In this document: piece after piece, positions 37,801 to 47,439 of the stretch | Layout: each line of letters opens with the position of its first letter | How positions within the stretch are numbered: position 1 is the first letter of the stretch | Assembly: GCA_964030785.1 (NCBI GenBank) | Contig: OZ034975.1 | Coordinates: 44,674,069-44,738,068 of the forward strand | DNA length: 64,000 nucleotides | Source: Siderastrea siderea | Taxonomy: Eukaryota; Cnidaria; Anthozoa; Scleractinia; Rhizangiidae | Direction of reading: 5' to 3' | The notes under the pieces: model-generated | Told to the model about the DNA's origin: nothing | The model's database searches: none | Seen by the model: only the letters and a program-made list of their open reading frames with translations | Program-made: the position numbers and the translations under genes

Positions 37801-39196
37801 CATGACATCAAGTAGAACTTGTAACCATTTCATTTTTCACATCAGGACTTCCTTGTTTGACTTTTTTTCTGGGTGGCCTCGCATGTGCCCCTTGGGAGTC
37901 CACCTTGGGGAATAATTTGAATAAGGGGATGAATTTAAAAATTTATCCTTTTATTCAAATTATTCCGCAAGGTGGACTCCTAAGGGGAGGATGTGACAAA
38001 TCGTCCCGTGCAGAATTCCAAAACAGTATGTGTGATATTGATTTGTTTTTTCAACAAAATGGTTTTCAGAGCAGTTTGGTCAAGCAGCTCGCGAGTGACC
38101 CGAATTTGCTGCCTTATTTCTGAAAAGTGTATTGTCAGAATACGGCAAAATCTAGTCAAGAGCTTTGTTATCGACTGTTTCAGTTATGGGTGCTCGCGAC
38201 GGTTTTATGAAATAAGACAAAAAGAGCAGAAAATTTAGCGAAACCTGGAAATAACGTGGTTGCTATAATTTTTACCGGCAAGGCGTGCTCTCGCTTTACC
38301 GTCTAATGTCGACAAAACCGTTCCTTATCGCTTTGACTCTGATACATAAGTTACAAGACATATTCACTTTGTTCCAGTAAGTGCGATTCTTTGTTGCTTT
38401 AATCCTTTTCGTAGTAATTATGGCTAAATGCGTGTACATAATATTCTAATAACTATTTTAATCACCGTTTGTTATAAAGGTTGTGTGGAGCTGATTTATC
38501 TAAAACTTGGTCCCTGAAATCTTTGAGGTTCCAGCACGTGTTCAGAGTAATATGATGGAAAAACGTCTTTTCATTTTCCCGATAATACGCATTTTCTTTG
38601 AAAACCACCTTCAAGAAAATTGCTGAAAATTTTCATACATTGGTATCGATCTCAATAAAAGTACGCTTTTGATGAGCTTCAAGCATCCCTTTTTCGGCGT
38701 CTAAAACATCCCAGCAGTCGAAAGCTGTTGAGCAGCTAAGAAAATGATATCAAAACAGTTGCCCCTCACGCAAATAAATAGTACCGAGCCACCTTAAACC
38801 AGTTTCTTCATGTCTAACTGATGATACAATTTGAACATTGTTCAGCCATCATTCAGCGAGACATCGTCTAATCAGTGAATAATCAGTTGCAGTCCGAGAC
38901 CATGATAGCGAGTTTTTGAATTAAGATCTCACTTCTGTCTCTTTATTTCACTGTTATTGTATACTTATTATTTGAAAATTTTTATCTCTTTTAACCAAGG
39001 GTCATGGTTTAGTAGACAGCCAGGATATATCAAAGGTCTGGTGATAGGTATCCCAATATTCATTCTGGTCTTGGTAGGGAACGTTGTAGCCTTTTGGTGT
39101 TATAAACGCCGCCGAGGAGGACTGAAGCCGGTTTACCATTGGAAAAGGAAGAGTACCAATGCAACGATTGGCCAACGATTGGCCAATGAGATTTAA
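25804..39196 (+). CDS. Gene C: single-domain cysteine-rich type I membrane protein
   Basis: Four exons: 25804-25855, 32243-32592, 32893-32992 and 39000-39196; 699 bases, 232 residues, open throughout. The signal peptide is MEVTKIVLVFSFIAASK. The ectodomain keeps the six cysteines (first at residue 25, last at 167) and DLDWSHTLKDGEKAKL, and is nine residues shorter than gene B's. A membrane helix (GLVIGIPIFILVLVGNVVAF) and a basic KRRR stop-transfer segment follow. The tail differs: a 4-base insertion shifts the frame and an 11-base duplication restores it, so the VPMQQ motif becomes KSTNATIGQ while the terminal LANEI is kept. Introns 1 and 3 are swollen by transposons. Confident of the model; function unknown. 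Confidence 0.88.
26788..27233. mobile_element. Inverted-repeat element in gene C intron 1
   Basis: The left end ATATACCTGCCAACTGTCAC matches the reversed right end (AGTTGGCAGGTATAT). TCTCACGC words follow the ends on both sides. The gene B counterpart lacks the element. The interior holds repeated TCGGAA(A/G)TCG words and no coding frame. Confidence 0.7.
27828..28302 (-). mobile_element. Harbinger-like element with conserved peptide frame, copy 1
   Basis: The ends TACGCCAATCAATTCGAAAC and the inverse of TGCGCCGATCAATTCGAAAG are flanked by TTA on both sides (27825-27827, 28303-28305). C/G-rich CCCGGGCA words follow each end. The minus strand holds an open frame (28234-27836) starting MACSNSLPSGQKSRSNAPPI. 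A close relative of this peptide is in the second copy at 58240-58686, in the opposite orientation. Confidence 0.85.
28303..29318. other. Gene C intron 1, no feature recognised
   Basis: Only short unrecognised frames are present. A poly-G tract follows near 29331-29347. Confidence 0.4.
29319..32069 (-). mobile_element. DIRS/Ngaro-type retrotransposon remnant
   Basis: Reading leftward on the minus strand, three coding blocks appear in order. The first (32069-31655, one frameshift near 31811) is a gag-like region with ELHEGISLINNRQ, WATVQECVADDLA and KAEKR. The second is a reverse transcriptase split by a MITE: KFNGIEVLLFDLGFICLCHS (about 30975-30916) and MRQLLKYWNRSGHL...GLGG (29955-29840). 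The third is RNase H-like, ELSFWITNIDAVNGR and YSDVSVTGFGG (29620-29480). The order and motifs match tyrosine-recombinase retrotransposons, where the RT reads VLPFGLS and KYWRxxGI..YLDDG. The catalytic YLDDG is decayed to SLHRDG. Stops and shifts make it inactive. No recombinase was seen. Confidence 0.7.
29958..30914. mobile_element. Harbinger-like element nested in the DIRS reverse transcriptase
   Basis: The ends TGCATCAGTCAATTCCAACT and the inverse of TGCATCAGTCATTTCCAGCT are flanked by TAA and TGA (a three-base, one-mismatch duplication). CCCGGGCA words lie inside both ends, as in the element at 27828-28302. A 33-base block (AAATGCCCCGCGGCTGGGAC...) is repeated near 30065-30140. It splits the RT frame between the VFATVM and RQLLKYW codons. 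Confidence 0.75.
32243..32592 (+). CDS. Gene C, domain exon
   Basis: Acceptor TTTCTCTTAACAG, donor TATACA|GTAAGT, phases 1 to 0. Encodes AGESEKHCPQVHFG... through NFNYT. Close to gene B's exon, with deletions after the first cysteine and before VSHASLFIKVG. Confidence 0.88.
32893..32992 (+). CDS. Gene C, domain-closing exon
   Basis: Acceptor TTGCTATCAG, donor TGTG|GTGAGT, phases 0 to 1. Encodes VALVGQATAFGETGHINFVL ending STGNC. Confidence 0.87.
33313..35968. mobile_element. 2.65-kb element with about 765-bp inverted arms
   Basis: The left arm, about 33313-34082, begins GATGGCGCCAAATTATCCCG. It recurs in reverse complement at about 35205-35968, ending CGGGATAATTTGGCGCCATC. Between the arms are two diverged direct repeats (34221-34450, 34490-34730), both encoding FEAGMNSPNLPWHVN and HRSRFG. 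There are also repeated 3' tails (34703-34793, 34941-35030) and two copies of CCGCCGTCAGGACGGGGTCT. Both arms carry the same frame with SGVGRVCNGKTNHDRRAINR. It resembles a foldback element; no transposase was recognised. Absent from gene B's matching intron. Confidence 0.75.
36096..36311 (-). pseudogene. RecQ-like helicase fragment
   Basis: The minus-strand frame reads LIAILPTGFGNSLIFQHFPR, then SKIIVVTPLVAILKDQVEKL. These match helicase motifs I and Ia of the RecQ/DEAH group (AILPTGFGKS; IVVTPLVAL.KDQ). The Walker A lysine is replaced by Asn (GFGNS), a stop lies a few codons upstream, and motif II (DEAH) is missing. It is a dead fragment in gene C intron 3, probably carried in by a transposon. 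Confidence 0.75.
36312..37887. other. Gene C intron 3, no gene recognised
   Basis: A short block at 36666-36705 (AAATAAATGCTATCAATGAT and flanks) matches gene B intron 3 at 21336-21375 and marks the ancestral intron between insertions. 36900-37150 is rich in ACAAATGTG-like words in both orientations. Confidence 0.5.
37888..37990. repeat. Long hairpin
   Basis: CCTTGGGAGTCCACCTTG and GGAATAATTTGAATAAGGGG on the left are mirrored by CCTTTTATTCAAATTATTCC and CAAGGTGGACTCC on the right around an AATTTAAAAATT centre. It is a near-perfect palindrome of about 100 bases, probably a MITE. Confidence 0.75.
39000..39196 (+). CDS. Gene C, membrane and tail exon
   Basis: Acceptor TTTTAACCAAG. Encodes GSWFSRQPGYIKG, the helix and the altered tail KSTNATIGQRLANEI. 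Stop at 39194-39196. Confidence 0.88.
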
Positions 39197-39512
39197 GTGT
39201 TTCATCAGATTGACGCCATAGTGGTTTGGTCTGGTAGTTGTTGATCGCGTGTAGTAACTAGGAAAGTTCTTCAGGTAGTTCCCAAGTCTACTGAATAAGT
39301 AAACACAACTTGTAATTATTCCAATTCCGTGTGGCAAAGGCACCAAAAAAAGGAAGAATGAAGTTATTATCTGCTTTAACGCTTCAAAAAGTGCTAAAAA
39401 ATCTTTTAATTATGCTCAAGCAGTGGTTTTTTTTGTTGAAAAATTATACTGGTTTGCTCCAATTATGCCAAAGATTATTCTAGCACAACGGGCCATAGAC
39501 TGCTAGCAGTGG
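39197..39512. other. 3' flank of gene C, nothing recognised
   Basis: No AATAAA close to the stop and no coding region were seen. Confidence 0.3.
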
Positions 39513-39698
39513 ACCTTTCTGGATAGTCGAGAGGGCGCGCAAAATAGCCGTGCGAAAAAGCCGAAACCTGGAGCGAACGTGCGGATGGGGGCCGGCGGGA
39601 AAGTCTCTTCTCGTTTTTTCATCCTGGCTCTAATGTCGCCGCGTTGTTGAAAGCTTGCGCTCAGCTATTTCGCACGCCCTCTCGACTATCCAGAAGGG
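39513..39698. mobile_element. Short MITE with inverted ends
   Basis: CCTTTCTGGATAGTCGAGAG and GCAAAATAGC at the left are mirrored by GCTATTTCGC and CTCTCGACTATCCAGAAGGG at the right. No coding frame and no clear target duplication. Confidence 0.75.
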
Positions 39699-40589
39699 AA
39701 TGCTTTCAGTCTAAATGGCCAAGCCCAAGTCGGAGGCTACGTAGGTTTGAGCGTTAATGTCACAAGAAACTTTACTTCCCATTGGCCTTCTATCCAGGTG
39801 TATTGCTTGTTTGCACGTGTTAAATGTTGCCCAAGGTTTCTGATTCTCTTGTTTAAAAGATGATTTGAACGAAAATAGGCTCGTGATTCGTTTAAAAGCA
39901 ATATCACTGCTAATTTTTCGTGACAATTTGAAAGCAGCCAAAGTCAAACTGTTACGTGAAAACAATTTACTGGAATCCATGTCGTTATGGATTAAAACTG
40001 AATTAAAAATTGATGCTAATCCTGGGGTAGTTGAAGGGTACTTTGAACAATGCAACCGGGTCCAGGTTCAGTTAGGTCTGACCGTATTATTAAACATTAA
40101 TGTAGGTTACGACCCTCTAAGATTCGACGCCATTTATGATACGGCTTGAGATAACTCTGTGTGTAGAGCTTTAAAAAATCTCAAGTATGGATCTCAACTT
40201 TGATGGACATTAGTATAACTCTTAGCCTTGCGTTTGTTAAGCTTTATGTTAAGATTTTTGGTTTCACCTGTTTTCAATAAATGTACTTTGAACAGCACAA
40301 CATTTCGTCTTTCTTGTTTAATACAAAGAGATTTTTTCACAGAAAGTCATATAAAACGATTGCGAGGATGCATTGCATACGCAACAAGAAAAGCCCCACA
40401 GGGGCATTAGACCCCGCCGTGACGTTGTTCTCCCTCCTCTCAAGCCCCGTCCTGACGAGGAAGAAACCCTGACGGGCCCTTACAAGCTAGAGTTAATTTG
40501 TGAGCCACTAGGTTCATGAGCTACATGAATTCTTAACATTTTCTTGTTTTTGAAATTCCAAAAATGCATATAGCAACATAAACATTTTG
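39699..40589. other. Intergenic C to D, unassigned
   Basis: A frame at 39865-40149 has no recognisable family. Its first 30 bases (GATTTGAACGAAAATAGGCTC...) also occur at 42965-42994 inside another repeat, so it is likely repeat-derived. GGGGCATTAGACCCCGCC at 40404-40421 belongs to the same small repeat family as 34082-34170 and 35140. Confidence 0.35.
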
Positions 40590-41214
40590 TTTGTAAACCT
40601 ATTCAGCTTGGGGTGGGCACAAAGTGCCCGCGCTGACTTTGAACGTTGATAACTTTTTTGAACCAAAAGCAAAAGCCAGCAAACATTGTGACTTTTCCTA
40701 AATTTATGTGGAAACAATTTGGTGTGACATTTCATTGTTCATAAAATCTGACGTTGTCATGACTGTCAGAGTTTGGCGGGCAGTTTTCTCAAAAGTTTGA
40801 GTTTTACTGTTTTGAATGAAAAATTTAAACTGGCCGCCATTTTGAAAGCGTACACGTGACGTAATTCAAGTCGTGTTGCGGACCTCTGCCCTCGTAGTTT
40901 CGTTGCCATAACTTAAGAAGGGGCTCAGAAACGAAACAGACGAAACAACGAGCCTGTGTGCAGACGTCTCCTATGTCCTTTGCTTCACGCGCAAATAGGA
41001 GACGTCTGCATGCAGGCTAAAAAATATAGGCTGAATAGGGTTAATTTAAAGATTTTTGAAACCGGTTTTGCGGTTATTTTCACTTGTTTCACCTGAAAAA
41101 GCGCTATTTTCACTTGAAAACCTTGAAAACCTTGATAAGTGTGATTTCCGAACAATAGAATGCTTTGTTTTGAGCCATGTAAATACGCGATGTAAGTGAG
41201 ACACAGTCTCCTCT
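40590..41214 (+). repeat. 5'-flank repeat shared by genes C and D, copy 2
   Basis: Homologous to 23860-24440. Continuity resumes after the inserted element, at 43039. A small hairpin, GCAGACGTCTCCTATGTCC with its inverse (about 40950-41018), is inserted within it. Confidence 0.75.
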
Positions 41215-43038
41215 CAGGGTGGTAAAGGGGTTATGCGTGACGCATGATTTGAGGAAAAATTAGTGCGTGACACGCGAAAGCAGCTCAACTGATCGCCGTG
41301 ATCCATGAATTTGCGGTCTAGTGTGATGCGTGATCCCCTTATTTTAAAGATCGTTTCGTGATTCCTTCAGAAAATATTCGTGAAAGCCGAAACTACTTAG
41401 TCACTAAGAAATCAACTTACAATAGTGAGCAAGGAAACAGTAAATATGTAAATAAGCGTGTTGAACAGTGCATGATGTTGTAGACTATAATGCACAAACT
41501 GTTGCAACAAACTTACCTAAAAAAACAGAACATCATGATCGCTTTGAAAAATCACCAATTTGACATGATACGGTCTAATAGGAAACTACAATTTTATTCT
41601 ACATTTAAGACTGATCAAAGTATTTCTCTTCAATTAGAATCAATTAAAAACGTATTTCACAGACAATCAGTTGCAAAGTTAAGATCGGGCAATCAAGACT
41701 TAAGAATTGAAACTGGCAGACATTGTGTCCCGAAAATACCTCAAAACCTAAGAATTTGCCTAAATTGTTCGTCTAGTGAGGTAGAAAATGAAATTCACTT
41801 TCTTTTTTACTGCAATTCATATAAGTGTAGAAGGAAAACGTTTTTTATTCATACAATTTTGAAATATTCCGACTTTAACACTCTTAGTGAAGGTGACAAA
41901 ATATTATTTCTCTTTAATAACATAGACCCTTTTATATGTAAGAAACTAGGATATTTTATTTTCGAGGCTTTTCAGAAAAGAAAACAAAGATCTGGATTGT
42001 AATTTAATTGTTATTAATTATTTTATAAATCATTGTTGTATAATTACTCCTATCATTCTTTTCCTTTTTCTTCATGCAATACCACCGATGTATATGGGAA
42101 TGCAAATAAATTGTTGTTGTTGATATCTAGCTTATTGTTAACTCATTAAATACACGTGTCTACATGTCTTCAGAGCTCAGCGAGTTGAGTGCGACAACAT
42201 TACAGCTGAAACAGGGCTAGCGTCATTCATCCTGGCAACGGAGTCTGGACAAACCTCCAGCCACCCATTGCATAAAGAAAAGGTTAATGTTCCGCTATCC
42301 TCAAGGGATCATGAAAAAGTTGCCCAATTTCAAGCAGCATTTAATTCAGTTGACTGGTCTCACTGACATTGCGTTTAGCAAAGGTTTAAAGAAAAACGTC
42401 GACATTACAATTGCGACAACTTTGTCGTAAAATTGCCAGTGTTAGCGGGATTGAGACCTATTCTTTACGAACCCAGGAGGCGTGGAAACACGAGTTTCCA
42501 AATCTTATTGATAGGAATGGGAATTGATCTGAATTCAATGAACAGCCTAGGAGAGAAGCAGAAACGAATGAGGTTGCAATAAACTTTCTTTCAAAAACAA
42601 TTCGCACGCGATCATGGAGGGCAATCACCTTGTCAAATAGAGCATTGTCGTCCTACTAATGAAGCTAAGAACAGTTCAATAAACTAAAATGTCTATGACA
42701 TTCAGCCTAGGAGAGACACCTTGTTCGCGTTTCTTAAAGGACACTTGAGAGACTGATTTTGTGTGAAGAACGGCGTTCTCTTGACTCATTTCTTGCATTT
42801 GAGGCCCTTTTTCCATACTCGTAGCTCCCCTAAACGACTGTGTATTGAAAACTAAACGCAAAGCAAATTAATTACATAGTCAATTAAGGTTTTTTTTTTT
42901 TTTGCAATGGTGTATGTTAAAATACGTGTTTCGTGAAATGTTTCAAAAAACATACGTGATTCGTGATTTGAACGAAAATAGGCTCGTGATTCGTGATCAG
43001 AACCCCCCTCCCCCCCCCCCCCCGCCTTTACCACCCTG
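41215..43038. mobile_element. 1.8-kb inverted-end element upstream of gene D
   Basis: The ends CAGGGTGGTAAAG and CTTTACCACCCTG are inverted and flanked by TCCTCT on both sides (41209-41214, 43039-43044). The C-side copy of this flank (near 24440) is uninterrupted. The interior holds a LINE 3' end and CGTGATTCGTGAT-type words near both ends. No transposase was recognised. Confidence 0.75.
41490..42120 (+). mobile_element. LINE (non-LTR retrotransposon) 3' fragment
   Basis: The open frame 41490-42002 (170 residues) has KLRSGNQDLRIETGRH, RICLNCSSSEVENEIHFLFY and C-x3-Y-K-C-R. This is the C-terminal Cys/His region typical downstream of the reverse transcriptase in metazoan LINEs (CxxC...E.E.HFL..C..Y). 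A short 3' flank ends in a TTG simple-repeat tail (near 42110-42121), as expected at a LINE 3' end. The RT itself is absent, so it is a 5'-truncated insertion. Confidence 0.75.
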
Positions 43039-43217
43039 TCCTCTCGGTTAGTAGTTTTTCGCAGAATAACAGATGACGTCATGTAAAACGGGATTACTGA
43101 GTTAGTGTTGCAGGTGTTGCGTAACTTGCATTCTGAGCACGCAATCGAAGATAGCTGAAAAGGCTTGTAACATTAAATTATTTAAATTGAATTTAGAGTC
43201 TTTCACGGCGTTTTGCG

Positions 43218-43284
43218 ATGGCGTGTGCAGTGAAAGCGACGACGGTCTGTGTTCTTATTGTTTCCTTCATGTCAATTGTGCGTG
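43218..43284 (+). CDS. Gene D, signal-peptide exon
   Basis: ATG at 43218, donor CGTG|GTAAGT, phase-1 end; 22 codons. An internal match to gene E's signal exon (KATTV, SFxS, R) supports it. Confidence 0.75.
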
Positions 43285-43712
43285 GTAAGTTTATTGCCAT
43301 CTTCTAGTCGCTTTTATATTATAGCATCCCATGTCCAGATTGATTGCAGAAGAAATAAAATTCCTACTTCCCATATTTTGTTTTATTAACTTAAGAGTGC
43401 TGTTTGAAATTAGGTTTGGAACTCTCAGCTTAAAGAGTTGTATTCAAGAGTATTTGGACGTCTCAGTGTTAGATAATAGGTATGTGGTCCGAGGAAAAAC
43501 GGCTGTTACAATCGACTGGACTAAAAAATTAAGTCGCAAATCGTATAATTACCTTCGTGCAGACGTCTGAAACAAAAGGAAATAGGATGCACGTAGGCCA
43601 CGGCTAATTGTATAATTGTGATTTTATTATTTCATGTAGAAGGAAAGAAATAAAAAAACAAACAATGATTCATGGAAAGTGCACGAAGCCGGATAAACTT
43701 ATAATAATTTAA

Positions 43713-44267
43713 GGGGCCGATTACATGAGCCGGGCTGGCTTGGTAGAAGGGCTGGCTCTGTCTGCCGAGATGACTGTTCAGCCCGGTATTACATGAGGCG
43801 GGCCAGCCAGCCTGTACCTAAATTTAGAAGCTGTCGTGTGAAAAGATGGCTACATCGAAGAGCATTAATCAAGTGTTTTATTCTCGCTAATCCATTATTT
43901 TGGCGTATCCTTTTCCGTTTTACGTAGCTTTATAGTCTCATAAACCTTTATGTGTTTAATTTATTGAAAGAGAAATATCGATCTTCTGGTGGGTCATTTT
44001 CAGCATTTTGCTCTGAAGCGAAAGTTAGTGACGAGAAAGTGTTGGCCCGGCTAGCTGGGCTGGCCCAGCAATCGCGATTACATGGTAAATTTTCATCCGG
44101 CTAGCCGGGATCTCGGCATCGCGCTGCCGGGATCCCAGCTAGCCGGGCTGAAAATTTTCCATGTAATCGCGAAGTTGATTCTTAGTGTGTTTCACAGACG
44201 CGCCGAGATCCCGGCAAACCGAGCCAGCCCGGCTAAGCGGGCCAGCCCGCCTCATGTAATCCGCCCC
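43713..44267. mobile_element. Harbinger-like MITE in gene D intron 1
   Basis: The ends GGGGCCGATTACATGAGCCG and the inverse of GGGGCGGATTACATGAGGCG are flanked by TAA on both sides (43710-43712, 44268-44270). The interior is rich in GCCGGGCTGGC words in both orientations, with a second inner palindrome near 44050-44170. Confidence 0.85.
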
Positions 44268-44510
44268 TAAGCTTAACTCTGTTTTAGCATTTATCATTTG
44301 TTCCTGTGACGATATCCAATCAGATTAACTCAAACTGCTTCGCAGCATAGGTTATCGAACAGATCATCTAAACGTCCTAACCGGGTCAGCAAAAGGGCTA
44401 CGGAAGGTTTCAAATTACGAGGTTGTAATGCGAATCAGGAATGTCAATTATGAACTAAATGACAATCAACGAATCGATACAAAGCAAACACCAATTGGAC
44501 TACGACACCT

Positions 44511-44757
44511 GCTGCGAACAGTCTCTCTTTCCCCTCAGGGATGGTCGAGGGAAACGAACAAGCGAGCGGGCGCAAAAGTCGCCCGCGTCGTTGAAACGTG
44601 ACGCGCGTGTCGAGCCGCAAGTGTAGTGAGTCGGCTCCGCTACACTAGCGGCTCGACACGCGCGTCAGTTTCAACGCGGCAGGCGATTTCGCGCTCGCTC
44701 GCTTGTTCGTTTTCCTCGACCATCCCTGAGCGCAAAGAGAGACTGCTCGTAGCCTAC
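44511..44757. mobile_element. Long palindromic MITE
   Basis: Arms GAACAGTCTCTCTTTCCCCT...CAGGGATGGTCGAGG and their inverse meet at a GCTCGACACGCGCGT palindrome around 44636. About 120 bases per arm; no coding frame. Confidence 0.85.
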
Positions 44758-45598
44758 AACTAGGGAAGGTACGTTTTTTATTGGGGGGGGGGGGGGGAGG
44801 GTGGGCGGCCGGGTTATTTTAGAAATTTTGGCGAAAAAAGTCGTGGCCCTCCCACTTCCTGGAATGGATTAAACACCCACACAAAATATCTGACCCTCCC
44901 CTCCCCACCTATTTAACAGTTCCTTCAAGACAAAAATACCCAAAAGTGAAAATAACTAACCGGAAGTGTTACTCGTATAACCGCGTTCTGGTCGCTCCAT
45001 CTGCGCACAAAGCAGCTGATCGCGTGGCGCGTGATTGTACGGTGAAAACTTGAAATGGGCAAGGATATACGAGGAATCGAAGGAGGGAAATTTGCTTGTG
45101 GTAAATGCGATGATTTCATGAGGTCAGATAGAGCAACTTGTGGCTATTGTGGCTGTTTGCCGACTCGCCATTCTAAAAAGGATGCCTGCTCCTCCTCTGA
45201 CTATGCTTTGAAGCATCAAGAAGACGGCACATCGGGTACGGGAACAAGTGGCAGTGCAGGTCCATTCTCTCTCTTGGAGTGAAACCCCTATTGATGGCCG
45301 TGAGCCAGACGACTTCTAGTCTTGTGCTCAGATAAAGCGATTGTTTGAGGAAAGTAAACCAGTCAGTGGGGACAGTGAGGCCTTTAGAGAGTTTTCAGAT
45401 AAGTACACTGTCCCCGAAAAGCTTGTGGCAGAGTATGTTGAGCACCTTGCCCAGATAAAAATGCGCAAAGAGAAGAAGAAAGAGGAGACTGAAAGGGAGC
45501 GAATGGAGCGGCTGAACCGGGAGTACATTGACATTGACTGGGTTGGACTGTACAACTCCGATAAGTTGTCGTCCCTGGGGGCGAACGAGCTATCATTG

Positions 45599-46970
45599 GC
45601 ATGTACTTAAACCCGGAACGCCGGAACGTCGGAATGCCGGAATACTAAAACCCGGAACGCCGGAATACTAAAAGCCGGAACGTCGGAATACTTAAACCCG
45701 GAACGCCGGAACACTTAAACCCGGAACGCCGGAACACCAGAACACTTAAACCCGAAATGCCGGAATACTTCAACTCGAACGAACAATCAAGGTTAAGGTT
45801 AAGGTTCTCTTTAACTTAACGCGTATAAAGTATCATTTACAAAGTGGTAAACTGTTATTCCCTTCCCAGTTCCAGCCAAAGCCCAGAGAAAAAGAGGTAA
45901 GATATTGAATCTTAACCAGTTTTATAACTCAGTTGACAAATGTCAGGCACATAGTGTGGCTTCACGCAATGACAGCAATACTGAAAATATCCAAGCAGTG
46001 TAAATGCTCTTAGGTGACGAAAAAACTGTCTCAAAAACACGTACTTCAAGAACCTTGCTTGTATTTTTTTTTTGAGCTTCTGAAGACATATGGATCGTTG
46101 ATTCGAACTCTCGCGGTATGTCGACACCATGTTTCTTTAATCCGTTCTCCACTATTTTGATTTACCAGCATTTTCCCCCTAAGTGAAAGATTTAACGATC
46201 CATATGTCGTCGCAAGCTCACCAAAAAAAAAAAAACAACAACAACAACACAAAAACAAACAAACTAACAGCCAAGACTCTTGGTGTATGTGTTTTTGAGA
46301 CAGTTTACTCGTCACTAAGAGCATTTATACTGCTTGGATATTTTCAGTATTGCTGTTATTACGTGAAGCCACACCATGTGCCTGACATTTGTCAACTGAG
46401 CTAGCTATAAAACTGGTTAAGATTTAGCCTGTGCGCAGATGTGTCCTATTTCCTCTGCTTCCCTTTTCCGCGTGAAGCAAAGGAAATAGGAGACGTCTTC
46501 GCCCAGGCTAGTTAAGGTTCAATGTCTGACCTCTTTTCTTCTGGGCTTTGGCTGGGACTAAAGGGAAGGGTATAACAGTTTATCACTTTGTAAATGATAC
46601 TTTAAACGCGTTAAGTTAAAGAGAGAAAATTTCAGCTACATACGTTTACCTTGCTGGAGAGTCCTCGATGTCGATGGCAGCGCGAAAAAGCCCAGGAATG
46701 AAGAAATTATAATAATTATGGTTGGCGGGAAAACGTAAGGCAGGGGGTCGGGATGGGGATAGTTAGGAGAATGGTTTTGGCGGGGATCAGAAGGTAACGT
46801 TAATAATGTAACGTGGCTTAACCTTAATTGTTCGTCATTTCAGCGATCTCGCGTATATTAAATCGGTCAGTATTCCGGCGTTCTGGATTTAAGTATTCCG
46901 GCGTTCCGGGTTTTAGTATTCTGACATTCCGGCGTTCCTTCGTTCCGCCGTTCTGGGTTTAAGTACATGC
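45599..46970. mobile_element. Mutator-like foldback element with GGAACGCCGG minisatellite ends
   Basis: The ends GCATGTACTTAAACCCGGAA and the inverse of GCATGTACTTAAACCCAGAA are flanked by GCTATCATTG (45589-45598, 46972-46981). This is a 10- to 11-base duplication, as in Mutator-like elements. Both ends carry tandem CCCGGAACGCCGGAATACTT-type repeats (45605-45780; 46860-46960). The interior is a second long inverted repeat (45900-46025 against 46285-46425), in which GATATTTTCAGTATTGCTGT is the inverse of the left arm. No transposase was seen. Confidence 0.8.
46434..46512. mobile_element. Short hairpin element AGCCTG(TG)CGCAGAC...
   Basis: TAGCCTGTGCGCAGATGTGT and CCTATTTCCTCTGCTTC mirror the right half ending GCCCAGGCTA. 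Same family as 40950-41018; a half copy lies near 51216-51250. It is nested in the foldback element. Confidence 0.8.
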
Positions 46971-47433
46971 CGCTATCATTGTACTTTTCCCATCACAAGA
47001 TCACCTTCAAAGGGAAGAAAGCTGAAAAGGTCGCAGTGATCAAAGCGCACATTGGCAGCTTACTGTTCAATTCTAGGGAGCGTCAACAACCTCGCAAGCC
47101 CTCGTTAAGAAATGCGCAACAACAAGTGACCCCACCACTTTCCGAGGTCGAAACTGACTCGCCAAGTGATGTGGTAGATCGAGTTGTCGGTTCAAGCTCG
47201 AGTAGCTTAAGTGACGAATCGTCACCGGAGGCTCATTTTATACCAGAACTCTTTGCGGAAACTTTACCGCCGTCAAAATATGGACAAAAGCGGGCACACG
47301 TTGAGAGAGACGATTATGTTAGTTCTAATATAATTTCTCGACACCTGTAAATAATCTGGATTGATCTTGGCTGGTAGCTTTTACTTGTACATACAAGTTT
47401 TAGTTTTTCAAAGACTTCACATGTTTGTTAACA

Positions 47434-47439
47434 AATAAA
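47434..47439 (+). terminator. Candidate polyadenylation signal
   Basis: AATAAA 84 bases after the stop of the split zinc/SAP-like gene. Confidence 0.35.

Larger units (their letters stand above)
45055..47350 (+). pseudogene. Zinc-binding / SAP-like protein gene split by a transposon
   Basis: Three open segments read in order. 45055-45282 has a C-x2-C...C-x2-C-x-C...H pattern (KFACGKCDDFM, CGYCGCLPTRH), a likely zinc site. 45332-45598 has YTVPEKLVAEYVEHL, a Lys/Glu-rich coiled coil (about 45460-45515) and LSSLGANELSL. 46982-47350 has YFSHHKITFKGKKAEKVAVI and then an acidic/Ser-rich tail, stop at 47348-47350. The last two are in the same frame; removing the element at 45599-46970 and one copy of its target duplication joins them into a SAP-like helix pair (LSSLGANEL-SLYF...GKK). 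The first segment is in another frame with a stop before 45320, so a frameshift or short intron is needed. Lies in gene D intron 1. AATAAA at 47434 fits a transcript end. An inactivated gene or transposon passenger; function unknown, DNA binding possible. Confidence 0.6.

Noticed and set aside
42171..42560. Decayed copy of the family domain (VDWSH and KLPVLAG words)
   Set aside because: Spacing between the words is wrong, cysteines do not align, and it lies inside a transposon; probably chance.
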